Origin: JAAYWY01 sp050945275
Lineage (GTDB): Bacteria > Bacillota > DTU030 > DUMP01
Assembly: GCA_050945275.1 (NCBI GenBank)
Contig: JBMNSQ010000034.1
Span: forward strand, 1 to 15,952
Reading direction: 5' to 3'
Length of the DNA: 15,952 nucleotides
Below the pieces are notes generated by a model that did no database searches, was not told the DNA's origin, and worked only from the letters and a program-made list of their open reading frames with translations. Both the position numbers and the translations under genes were made by a program. The first letter of the stretch is position 1. Each line of letters opens with the position of its first letter. This document shows positions 1 through 6,241 of the stretch, piece by piece.

Positions 1-266
1 AGGACAAGCTCCCACTTAGGGTTTGAGCTTTCTATCAAATCATTTTTCTTCTGTCTAGCACATCCCTTAATCTGCTTTTCCCTTGATATAGCCGAAGTAA
101 CATCCGAGGTGCATTCAAAATAGACCAGTTTGTTTACATTATATTTTGCCGTGAAACCTTTCACTAATCTATTTTTATGTTCGTATACCCTACGCCCTAA
201 ATTGTTGGTAACGCCTGTATACAGGACTTTATTGTTCCAATTGGTCATCATATATACATAGTACAA
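1..266 (-). CDS. Small GIY-YIG family nuclease, C-terminus cut by window edge
   Basis: This is a single-domain GIY-YIG protein of the short YhbQ/UPF0213 type (about 80-95 residues), and 88 codons are visible. The reading frame gives YYVYMMTN near the start, LYTGVT (the GIY and YIG strands, here YVY and YTG), NLGRRVYEHKN with the family's arginine and the EH pair, then YNVNKLVYFE and ISREKQIKG, all in family order. I place the start at a TTG at 264-266 because an AAAAGGGG ribosome binding site lies 8 nt upstream and the protein then begins with the usual YYVY strand; an in-frame ATG-ATG at 246-251 would cut that strand off. GIY-YIG domains cleave DNA with a single metal-dependent centre, but the cellular role of these short versions is poorly defined. 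It is not part of the standard oriC cluster. A palindromic repeat copy begins 17 bp upstream of the start. Only the last few residues should be missing. Confidence 0.82.
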   Translation of the reverse strand, partial: MYYVYMMTNWNNKVLYTGVTNNLGRRVYEHKNRLVKGFTAKYNVNKLVYFECTSDVTSAISREKQIKGCARQKKNDLIESSNPKWELV

Positions 267-282
267 ACCATATACCCCTTTT

Positions 283-311
283 AAGATCCTTCGCTATCGC
301 TCAGGATGACA
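283..311. repeat. Dispersed palindromic repeat, SERSEES type, copy 1
   Basis: The 29-bp segment runs from AAGATCCTTCGC to CTCAGGATGACA. It is internally palindromic (AAGATCCT/AGGAT arms around CGCTATCG) and closely resembles the copy at 1859-1886. Read on the minus strand this element class encodes the well-known spurious peptide CHSERSEES. It lies directly upstream of the GIY-YIG gene's ribosome binding site. Confidence 0.65.
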
Positions 312-457
312 AAATTGAACGATCTTGCTGTATACCAAAAAATAATAGGGCGCAAACCATAGCTGTCGTTCCTATCAAAGCTCTACTTCAATGCCGACCT
401 GTCCGCTCAGCCTGTCTAGAACAAAGTGGAGGAGGGCTTTATCCAAAAGGTCTTTTT

Positions 458-490
458 AAGATTCTTCAGTCGCTTTGCTCCTTCAGAATA
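458..490. repeat. Dispersed palindromic repeat, ATEES-type variant
   Basis: This is a 33-bp segment with inverted arms, AAGATTCTTCAG and CTTCAGAATA, around TCGCTTTGCTC. It is related to the other copies by the AAGATTCTT end and the CGCTT-GCTC core, but has the longer CTGAAG arms that define a separate variant. Confidence 0.6.
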
Positions 491-575
491 GCCGGATGAA
501 CGCTTTTATTTATCGTTGTGCGGTAACGCGTACAAGTTCCAAGTGAAACAAGGAACCCCTTACCTTTGAAACAGC

Positions 576-637
576 TGTCATTCCGAGTGAGACGAGGAAT
601 CTTGGGTCTAAGATCCTGTGCTCCGCTTAAAGTGACA
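576..637. repeat. Two-armed inverted repeat element
   Basis: The element is about 62 bp. The left arm starts TGTCATTCCGAG and ends GAATCTT; the right arm starts AAGATCCT and ends AAAGTGACA. The outer ends (TGTCA/TGACA) and inner ends (ATCTT/AAGAT) pair, while the middle has diverged. This is the full two-armed form of the element whose single arms occur at 283-311 and 1859-1886. It lies 42 bp beyond the noc stop codon. Confidence 0.6.
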
Positions 638-678
638 TAAAACGTGGGTTGCTAGGTTTTTACTTTAGTCTTGATTCT

Positions 679-1536
679 TTACATCACTTTCCGCACTCTT
701 TGTTTGCTAGTTCTCTTCTTAGACACAACAATATTTATTTCCCAACTATCTTCGGTCTCCTGTTCCACCATATTTACGCTAAGGCCGGCCTTTTTTAGTT
801 CCGCCACTGCTTGGCGAACGGTGTTAATAAATAGGCGAATGTCTTTATAAATCCGAACCCAACGGCCTTCTTTTTTCTGTGATTTGCTCTCTCCCACTAG
901 CTTTTCTACCAGCTGCTCCGTTGCCTGGACCGTTAGATTTTCTACTACGACTTTATTCGCTATTTTCTCTTGTGTCTCGGTATCCGGCAGCCTAAGTAGT
1001 GCCCGGGCATGTCGTTCTGTGAATATTTCCCGGGAAATATTGTGCCGAATGCTGTCAGGAAGCCTAAGTAGCCGTAGTTTATTGGCGATAGTACTCTGGC
1101 TTTTGCCTAGCCTCTGAGCCAGTTCCTCCTGGGTAATATCAAATTCAGCCAACAGCCGGGCGTAACCTTCTGCTTCCTCCCAAAAGGATAGATCTTGTCG
1201 CTGCAAATTCTCTAACAAGGCTATTAACGCCACATCTTCATCGGCATAATCACGCACCAATGCCGGAATAGTAGGGCGTCCTAACAGCCGCATAGCCCTA
1301 AGGCGACGTTCGCCAGCGATCAGTTCGTACTCTGCTTTGCGCTTAGCTCGAACTATTATTGGCTGCAAAAGGCCGTAGGATTCGATGCTCAGGGCTAGCT
1401 CTTTTAATTCTTCTTGTTTAAACTCGCGCCGGGGTTGAAAAGGATTTGCCTTAATCTTATCCACCGGTATTTCCCGGACAGCAGCATCTCCATCTTCTTC
1501 TGTTACACCAAATAGCTTAGCCAGTCGTTCTTTCAT
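679..1536 (-). CDS. noc: Nucleoid occlusion protein Noc (ParB family)
   Basis: Noc binds specific chromosomal sites, recruits DNA to the membrane and blocks Z-ring assembly over the nucleoid. In this 285-residue protein, residues 1-10 (MKERLAKLFG) fit the amphipathic membrane-targeting helix of the family. ParB/CTPase motifs follow: NPFQPRR (31-37), ELIAGERRLRA (71-81) and ENLQRQDL (109-116). The DNA-binding helix-turn-helix reads GKSQSTIANKLRLL (144-157). Glutamine 147 and lysine 153 are the residues I recall as separating Noc from ParB, which usually has arginine and threonine there. ERHARALLRL (174-183) is typical. I chose the ATG at 1534-1536 because AGGCGGTGG lies 5 nt upstream; a GTG three codons earlier would make 288 residues but spoil the N-terminal helix and has poor spacing. 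No soj or spo0J follows. The gene is separated from rsmG by about 600 bp and must have its own promoter. ParB is the alternative, but the N-terminal helix and synteny favour Noc. Confidence 0.93.
   Translation of the reverse strand: MKERLAKLFGVTEEDGDAAVREIPVDKIKANPFQPRREFKQEELKELALSIESYGLLQPIIVRAKRKAEYELIAGERRLRAMRLLGRPTIPALVRDYADEDVALIALLENLQRQDLSFWEEAEGYARLLAEFDITQEELAQRLGKSQSTIANKLRLLRLPDSIRHNISREIFTERHARALLRLPDTETQEKIANKVVVENLTVQATEQLVEKLVGESKSQKKEGRWVRIYKDIRLFINTVRQAVAELKKAGLSVNMVEQETEDSWEINIVVSKKRTSKQRVRKVM
1025..1038. promoter_or_regulatory. Perfect Noc-binding site (NBS) inside noc
   Basis: The 14 bp ATTTCCCGGGAAAT equals the NBS consensus described for Bacillus subtilis Noc. The symmetry continues to a 20-bp perfect palindrome at 1022-1041. 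It lies within noc, over codons 166-172 (NISREIF), just before the conserved ERHARALL motif. Confidence 0.8.
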
Positions 1537-1586
1537 GGCGGCCACCGCCTCATCTTCTTTTCTTCCTACGCTTTCTATTCGACATT

Positions 1587-1605
1587 TGCCAGGAAATTCC
1601 TGCCA
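1587..1605. promoter_or_regulatory. Near-perfect palindrome upstream of noc
   Basis: The 19-bp TGCCAGGAAATTCCTGCCA has arms that match at 8 of 9 positions around a central A. It lies about 50 bp upstream of the noc start, next to TGTCGAATA on the minus strand. It could be an operator or part of a noc leader; no binding protein can be named from sequence alone. Confidence 0.4.
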
Positions 1606-1703
1606 ATGCTGTATTGTCTTATTAGAAGATCTTCCAACAAAGCCTTACCGCCAATGATGCCACAGTTAAGGCGACATCAAGTTGTCAGTTCATAGTTACC
1701 CGT

Positions 1704-1732
1704 AATTTATGTACATAACGAAAGATGGTCAA
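1704..1732 (-). promoter_or_regulatory. Candidate sigma-A promoter for noc
   Basis: On the minus strand TTGACC (1727-1732) and TAAATT (1704-1709) are 17 bp apart. The -35 matches 5 of 6 consensus bases and the -10 matches 4 of 6. It would give a leader of roughly 160 nt that contains the 1587-1605 palindrome. It is a motif match only. Confidence 0.35.
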
Positions 1733-1756
1733 AATTGTTATCCTGCCTGTCCAGAT

Positions 1757-1886
1757 CGGAGCGGAGGGAGTGAAGCGGAGCAGAGGGAACGAAGTGGAGA
1801 GTGCAGAGCGGAGGGAGTGACGCGGAAGATCTTATATTTCTTATAGATCTTTTAATAAAAGACTCTTCGCTTCGCTCAGAGTGACA
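1757..1886. repeat. Cluster of imperfect tandem repeat arms plus SERSEES element
   Basis: Three imperfect copies of a 20-bp unit, AGCGGAGGGAGTGAAGCGGA, start at 1760, 1779 and 1807; the third differs from the first at one base and the second at four. The cluster runs into AAGATCTT (1826-1833). After a short AT-rich spacer a canonical arm follows at 1859-1886, AAGACTCTTCGC to AGAGTGACA. The G/A-rich units look like expanded left arms of the same element, so the whole is probably one element with an amplified arm. Confidence 0.55.
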
Positions 1887-2144
1887 TAAAAACACAGGGT
1901 GCATAAAAGATGGTTTGTCGTGCATCAAGGCAACACAATAGCCAAGAACCGTAAAACAGTAAGAAAAGTTGCTAGCCCTAATACTATAAGCAAATCTTAG
2001 ACCCTATTCAAAAAATTTAGTCACACCAGGAAAACCCGGCGCTGCACCTCCCCACCTTCTAGGGTAGGCAAGTCGAGCCCTGAAAGGAAAGGGCGGGTTC
2101 GGAGGCGGCCAAGGAGCCAAACTCGGTCGTTCTATACCCCTTCC

Positions 2145-2891
2145 TTACAGCGGCCTTTTTGCCGGACGGCCTGGTGGACGTGGATACTTGGCTGGGGTAG
2201 GGGAGACTTTAGTTACCACCACTAGGGAGCGCTGCTCCCCGCCGGGCAAACTAAACTCTTTAACCTCTGTCACCTCGCCCCCCAGTTTATCCAGCGCCTG
2301 CCGGGCAGCTCCCAGCTCATCGGTCACCCCAGGCCCTTTATAAGCTACAAAACGTCCTCCCACTACCACCAACGGTAAACAGAGTTCCAGTAACACCGGT
2401 AGGGCAGCTACGGCCCGTGCCGTGACCACAAGAAATTGTTCTCGAAACAGTTTATCCTGCCCCACCTCTTCGGCCCGCCGGGAACAAACGACAACTTCCG
2501 ACAAGGCCAGCCGGTCAACCGTTTCCTTAAGAAAGGCTGCTTTTTTATTTATACTTTCGATTAAAGTTAACTTTATCTGAGGACGGGCAATTTTAAGAGC
2601 TAGCCCCGGCAAACCGGCTCCGCTGCCAACATCGGCCAAGCTCGGTAACTTCTTTGGTAAATAGGGGAGGGCAGCTAAGGAATCAACAAAATGCTTCCGA
2701 ATTACTTCTTTTGGCTCGGTAATAGCACTCAAGTTAAGCCGTTTGTTGCCAGCAGCCAATAGGCGCCCGTAAACCATAAAATTGTCTATTTGTACAGAAG
2801 AAAGACCTACGCCCACCAACCGCTGGGCTTCACACTCCAACAGGGTTTTAAGTTCTGCACTGTCCCAGCTTAAACTCTCACTATTTTTCAC
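2145..2891 (-). CDS. rsmG: 16S rRNA (guanine-527-N7)-methyltransferase RsmG
   Basis: RsmG (GidB) transfers a methyl group from S-adenosylmethionine to N7 of G527 in 16S rRNA; its loss gives low-level streptomycin resistance in several bacteria. In this 248-residue protein the Rossmann SAM-binding loop DVGSGAGLPGL is at 87-97, the preceding family motif KHFVDSL at 67-73, and TARAVAALPVLLEL at about 157-170. I chose the GTG at 2889-2891 because AGGGGGC lies about 10 nt upstream; a GTG at 2910-2912 is in frame but has no ribosome binding site. The start lies inside the last codons of mnmG (11-bp overlap), so the two genes are translationally coupled. The C-terminal tail (KYPRPPGRPAKRPL) is proline- and arginine-rich, common for clostridial versions. 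It appears to be the last gene of the mnmE-mnmG-rsmG unit. Confidence 0.95.
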   Translation of the reverse strand: MKNSESLSWDSAELKTLLECEAQRLVGVGLSSVQIDNFMVYGRLLAAGNKRLNLSAITEPKEVIRKHFVDSLAALPYLPKKLPSLADVGSGAGLPGLALKIARPQIKLTLIESINKKAAFLKETVDRLALSEVVVCSRRAEEVGQDKLFREQFLVVTARAVAALPVLLELCLPLVVVGGRFVAYKGPGVTDELGAARQALDKLGGEVTEVKEFSLPGGEQRSLVVVTKVSPTPAKYPRPPGRPAKRPL

Positions 2892-4761
2892 TTTTTGTTC
2901 GCCCCCTACCACGAAGATAGACCATGAGAACGGTAATATCAGCCGGCGTAATTCCCGGAATTCGTGCTGCCTGTCCTAAGCTCGTTGGCCGGATAGCGGT
3001 TAGTTTTTCTCGTGCCTCCCTGGATAAGGCTTTTATGTTGTTATAATCGATCTCTGGCGGCAGTCTCTTTCCCTCTAGCTCCGCCATTTGCTCTACCAAA
3101 CGTTTTTCCTTATCAATATAAGCAGCATATTTCACTTCCGCCTCAACCGTTTCCACTGCCGAACCTGTAAGCGGTTTCGGTGGGGGCATAAGCTGCACAA
3201 TATCATAATAATTAAGTTCTGGCCGACGCAACAGATCGGCTAACGCAGCCGGATGGACCAAAGTAGCAGTACCGATCTTTTCTAACAAGCTATTTACTTC
3301 GGCTGTCGGCGTGACCCGTTCCTTGTTCAACCGGCTAATTTCCGCCTCTACCGATTCCTCTTTGGCTACCAGTTTTTGATATTTTTCTTCCGGCAGCAAT
3401 CCTAGTTCGTAACTATAGCGAGCTAACCGTAAATCTGCATTATCTGAGCGAAGAAGAAGCCTATGTTCGGCCCGTGAAGTGAGCATACGGTATGGCTCCC
3501 GAGGTCCCTTTGTTACTAAATCATCAATCAGCACACCAATGTAAGCCTCGCTCCTATCGAGCACCAGCGGCTCCTTGTCCCTCACATAACAGACAGCGTT
3601 AATACCGGCCATAATACCTTGGGCCGCAGCTTCTTCGTAGCCAGATGTACCATTGACCTGCCCAGCAAAAAACAATCCCTGTACAAGCTTACTCTCCAGC
3701 GTTACCTTTAGCTGTCTGGCCGGCAGATAGTTGTATTCAATGCCATAACCTGGTCTTAGTATTTCCACCTCTTCCAGGCCAGGGATAGAGTGGAGCAACT
3801 TTACCTGCACATCTTCCGGAAGGCTGGTAAACACACCGGTAAGATAGATTTCATCAGTGTTCCAACCTTCCGGTTCTAAAAACACCTGATGAGCTTGACG
3901 CTCCGGAAAGTGTGTTACCTTTCCCTCAATGGACGGACAGTATCTAGGCTCGGCCCCTTCTAGCACATTGACCGAAAACGGTGACCGATGAAGATTGTCC
4001 CGAATAATCTTATGGGTGCGCTCATTGGTGTACGTTAGGTAGCAGGACAATTGCGCCTTGCGCCGGGGCCGGTTCCACAGCGAAAACGCCAACGGTTCGC
4101 TGCTACCGCGCTGCTCTTTAAGACCATCGAAATTTACTGTGCGCCGGGAAATACGGGGGGGAGTAGTCGTTCGAAAGCGCCCCGTTTCAAAACCCAGCTC
4201 CAGTAACGACTGGGTCAGGTCGTGGGCAGCCGGTTGCCCCTGGGGCCCACCGCTGAATTTAAGTTCTCCCATAAAAATCTCGCTGCCCAGATAAACTCCC
4301 GTAGTAATAATTACGGCCGCTGTCCGGTACTCGGTTCCACTATGAGTACGCACTCCATAGACGCCATCTGCGTCGGTAAGCACTTTGGTTACTGTTGTTT
4401 CACGTATCACTAAATTAGCAGTGCTACTTAAGGTTTGCCACATGCGTCTTCGATACAGGCCTTTATCGCACACAGCCCGAAGTGCCCGCACCGCCGGACC
4501 TTTGCTGGTATTTAGTACTCTCAGTTGCAAATAAGAACGGTCGCTATTGTTAGCTATTTCGCCGCCTAGCGCATCTACTTCCCGTACTAAGTGACCCTTA
4601 GCCGGACCACCGATGGACGGGTTACATGGCATAAGGGCAATATGTTCCAGGCTTAGCGTAGTCAGAAGCGTCCGACAACCCATCCGAGCCGCGGCCAGCG
4701 CCGCTTCGCAGCCGGCGTGCCCGGCTCCTACTACAATTACATCATAGTCTGGTTTCACCAT
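2881..4761 (-). CDS. mnmG: tRNA uridine-5-carboxymethylaminomethyl modification enzyme MnmG
   Basis: MnmG (GidA) works with MnmE to install the (carboxymethyl)aminomethyl group at C5 of wobble uridine 34 in tRNAs reading codons that end in A or G. It uses FAD, NADH and a folate one-carbon donor. In this 626-residue protein the FAD dinucleotide-binding motif VVGAGHAGCEAA is at 10-21. The two conserved cysteines are Cys46 (MPCNPSIGG) and Cys275 (RYCPSIEG). The block TSRAEHRLLLRSDNADLRL and the C-terminal helical domain (ending PGITPADITVLMVYL) that contacts MnmE are present. Length is normal for the family. The ATG start at 4759-4761 is 22 nt after the mnmE stop, with only a weak ribosome binding site, which suggests dependence on upstream translation. 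It overlaps rsmG downstream. Confidence 0.97.
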   Translation of the reverse strand: MVKPDYDVIVVGAGHAGCEAALAAARMGCRTLLTTLSLEHIALMPCNPSIGGPAKGHLVREVDALGGEIANNSDRSYLQLRVLNTSKGPAVRALRAVCDKGLYRRRMWQTLSSTANLVIRETTVTKVLTDADGVYGVRTHSGTEYRTAAVIITTGVYLGSEIFMGELKFSGGPQGQPAAHDLTQSLLELGFETGRFRTTTPPRISRRTVNFDGLKEQRGSSEPLAFSLWNRPRRKAQLSCYLTYTNERTHKIIRDNLHRSPFSVNVLEGAEPRYCPSIEGKVTHFPERQAHQVFLEPEGWNTDEIYLTGVFTSLPEDVQVKLLHSIPGLEEVEILRPGYGIEYNYLPARQLKVTLESKLVQGLFFAGQVNGTSGYEEAAAQGIMAGINAVCYVRDKEPLVLDRSEAYIGVLIDDLVTKGPREPYRMLTSRAEHRLLLRSDNADLRLARYSYELGLLPEEKYQKLVAKEESVEAEISRLNKERVTPTAEVNSLLEKIGTATLVHPAALADLLRRPELNYYDIVQLMPPPKPLTGSAVETVEAEVKYAAYIDKEKRLVEQMAELEGKRLPPEIDYNNIKALSREAREKLTAIRPTSLGQAARIPGITPADITVLMVYLRGRGRTKSEK

Positions 4762-4783
4762 TTACTGCCAGCCCCGCTTCGCA

Positions 4784-6163
4784 TTATTTTCCAATACAAA
4801 ACTCCTGAAAAATCCGGTCCACCAGTTCCCGATCTACCGACTCTCCGGTTATTTTTCCTAATTCAAATCTCGCCGCCCGAACATCCATACTGACAATATC
4901 ATAGCCAAAGCCAGCCGCAGCCGCCTGTGCCGCTTCCTTCACCGCTGCTTGGGCCGCTTTCAAAGCTTCTATATGCCTGAGATTGCTTACACTTACGTGT
5001 TCAACATCAACTTCGCCTTTTAGCGCCCAGTTGTAAATAGTTTCTTCTAGTTTCTGAAGGCCCCAGCCTTCTTTCACCGACAGGGGAATCACTTCTTCGT
5101 CCGGACAATGCTGTTTAACTTCTTCCACTGTAAGGCCACCGCCAACATCTGTTTTGTTGAGCAGTACCAGTATTTTCTTTCCCTGGCAAAGTGAGTATAT
5201 AAGCCAATCTTCCTCTTGCCAACCTCTGGTGGCATCCGCTACCATAAGCACCAGTTCAGCCGCTTTAAGTTCTTCTTTGGCTGCTTCCACACCTAATTGT
5301 TCCACTTTGTCTTTGGCTTGCCGGATTCCAGCCGTGTCTAACAGCCGCACAGGAAGGCCGGAGATATTTATTATTTCCTCGATCACATCCCGGGTGGTGC
5401 CGGGAATATCAGTTACCAACGCCCGTTTTCGTCCGACCAAAGCGTTCAGAAGACTGGATTTGCCCACATTAGGCTTACCTACTATCACGACAGCTAGTCC
5501 TTCTCTAAGCCTATGCCCTGTTTCCCCTTGGGCAATAAGAGCGGCCAATTGTTGCTGCCATCTGGCTAATTTGCGCGACACTTCGGCTTGATCAAGCTCC
5601 GGTATATCATCTTCGGGAAAATCAATTCCCACTTCCATCCAAGCCTCCAGCGCCAAAAGTTCTTTTCTTAGCACTCCTATTTCCTCGGATAACCGTCCCC
5701 TGAGCTGCTGCTGGGCTAGCCGTAAATTAGCTTCCGTACTAGCTGTAATAATATCGCATACTGCCTCTGCCTGGGCCAAATCTAAGCGTCCATTTAAAAA
5801 AGCCCGCTGGGTAAATTCGCCAGGCGTAGCTAACCGTGCGCCTTGAGCCAGCACTTGTTTTAAGACCTGCGTAAGTGCTACCGGGCCTCCGTGGCACTGC
5901 AGTTCCAGTACATCTTCCTTCGTGTAAGACGCCGGGGAGCGCATAACCAAGGCGATAGCTTCGTCAATCACGTTGTTGCTCGCCGGATCAACCACCGTGC
6001 CATAGCGAGCGCTAAAACTCGACTGCTCGCTTACTCTACCTTGATGCCGGGGCCGAAAAATAGCATCACCGATAAAGAGCGCCTTGGGCCCACTTATCCG
6101 AACAATGCCGATACCGCCTCGGCCGACAGCAGTGGCAATAGCAGCGATAGTCGCCTGCTCCAT
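4784..6163 (-). CDS. mnmE: tRNA modification GTPase MnmE
   Basis: MnmE (TrmE/ThdF) is the potassium-dependent GTPase partner of MnmG in wobble-uridine modification. In this 459-residue protein the N-terminal formyl-folate-binding domain spans about 1-120. A helical domain surrounds the G domain, whose motifs are all intact: G1 GKPNVGKSS (229-237), G2 GTTRD (255-259), G3 DTAG (276-279) and G4 NKTD (336-339). The protein ends in CIGK (456-459), the family's invariant C-terminal motif with the cysteine required for modification. The ATG at 6161-6163 has a strong ribosome binding site (GAGGGGGGA, 5 nt away). A terminator hairpin sits immediately upstream (6184-6212), so expression is either from a very close promoter or from read-through of the jag transcript. 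Confidence 0.97.
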   Translation of the reverse strand: MEQATIAAIATAVGRGGIGIVRISGPKALFIGDAIFRPRHQGRVSEQSSFSARYGTVVDPASNNVIDEAIALVMRSPASYTKEDVLELQCHGGPVALTQVLKQVLAQGARLATPGEFTQRAFLNGRLDLAQAEAVCDIITASTEANLRLAQQQLRGRLSEEIGVLRKELLALEAWMEVGIDFPEDDIPELDQAEVSRKLARWQQQLAALIAQGETGHRLREGLAVVIVGKPNVGKSSLLNALVGRKRALVTDIPGTTRDVIEEIINISGLPVRLLDTAGIRQAKDKVEQLGVEAAKEELKAAELVLMVADATRGWQEEDWLIYSLCQGKKILVLLNKTDVGGGLTVEEVKQHCPDEEVIPLSVKEGWGLQKLEETIYNWALKGEVDVEHVSVSNLRHIEALKAAQAAVKEAAQAAAAGFGYDIVSMDVRAARFELGKITGESVDRELVDRIFQEFCIGK

Positions 6164-6180
6164 ATATATCCCCCCTCACT

Positions 6181-6212
6181 AAAAAAGCCCAGCCTGTAAG
6201 CTGCTGGGCTTT
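6181..6212 (-). terminator. Rho-independent terminator between jag and mnmE
   Basis: On the minus strand the arms AAGCCCAGC and GCTGGGCTT pair perfectly over 9 bp (10 with the adjoining A-T pair) around a 9-nt loop, followed by six T. It ends the rpmH-jag transcript only 17 nt before the mnmE start codon, so it may also act as an attenuator. Confidence 0.85.
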
Positions 6213-6241
6213 AGTGTATCATTTCCTATTATCGAGAACAA

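Larger units (their letters stand above)
267..678. other. Repeat-rich intergenic region
   Basis: About 410 bp without a convincing gene lie between the GIY-YIG gene and the end of noc. The stretch holds three copies of dispersed palindromic repeats (283-311, 458-490, 576-637). A short open stretch at 375-455 on the minus strand encodes about 26 residues ending GQVGIEVEL and begins where the second repeat ends; it may be the tail of a broken gene, but I do not recognise it. In Bacillus subtilis soj (parA) and spo0J (parB) lie next to noc at this point; no trace of either is visible here. Confidence 0.6.
1537..2144. other. Intergenic region between rsmG and noc with repeats and noc control
   Basis: About 600 bp without a credible gene. 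On the noc side it holds an imperfect palindrome at 1587-1605 and a promoter-like pair at 1704-1732. The middle, 1757-1886, is filled with repeat arms; the minus-strand reading frame across 1707-1928 is produced by these repeats and is not a gene. Downstream of rsmG the stretch 2045-2135 is GC-rich with small self-complementary patches but no recognisable RNA. At 2024-2041 a minus-strand hairpin (CGCCGGG-TTTT-CCTGGTG, with two G-U pairs) is followed 8 nt later by six T; it might be a weak rsmG terminator. Confidence 0.5.

Noticed and set aside
1469..1477. Second Noc-site-like sequence, ATTTCCCGG, in noc
   Set aside because: Only a half-site; the other arm (ACAGC) does not match.
1707..1928. 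Minus-strand reading frame of 73 codons containing CHSERSEES
   Set aside because: It is produced by the dispersed palindromic repeats, has no ribosome binding site or family motif, and such frames are a known annotation artefact.
2045..2135. GC-rich stretch downstream of rsmG as a possible structured RNA
   Set aside because: Only short, inconsistent pairings are visible and it matches no RNA family I can recall; alignment would be needed to say more.
4396..4411. parS-like site in mnmG (TGTTTCACGT followed by ATCACT)
   Set aside because: Only one half matches the palindromic parS consensus (about 12 of 16 bases), and it encodes the ordinary MnmG residues VIRETTV; likely chance.
5154..5591. 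Plus-strand reading frame of 145 codons opposite mnmE
   Set aside because: It is the antisense shadow of the well-supported mnmE gene, with low-complexity serine-rich translation.
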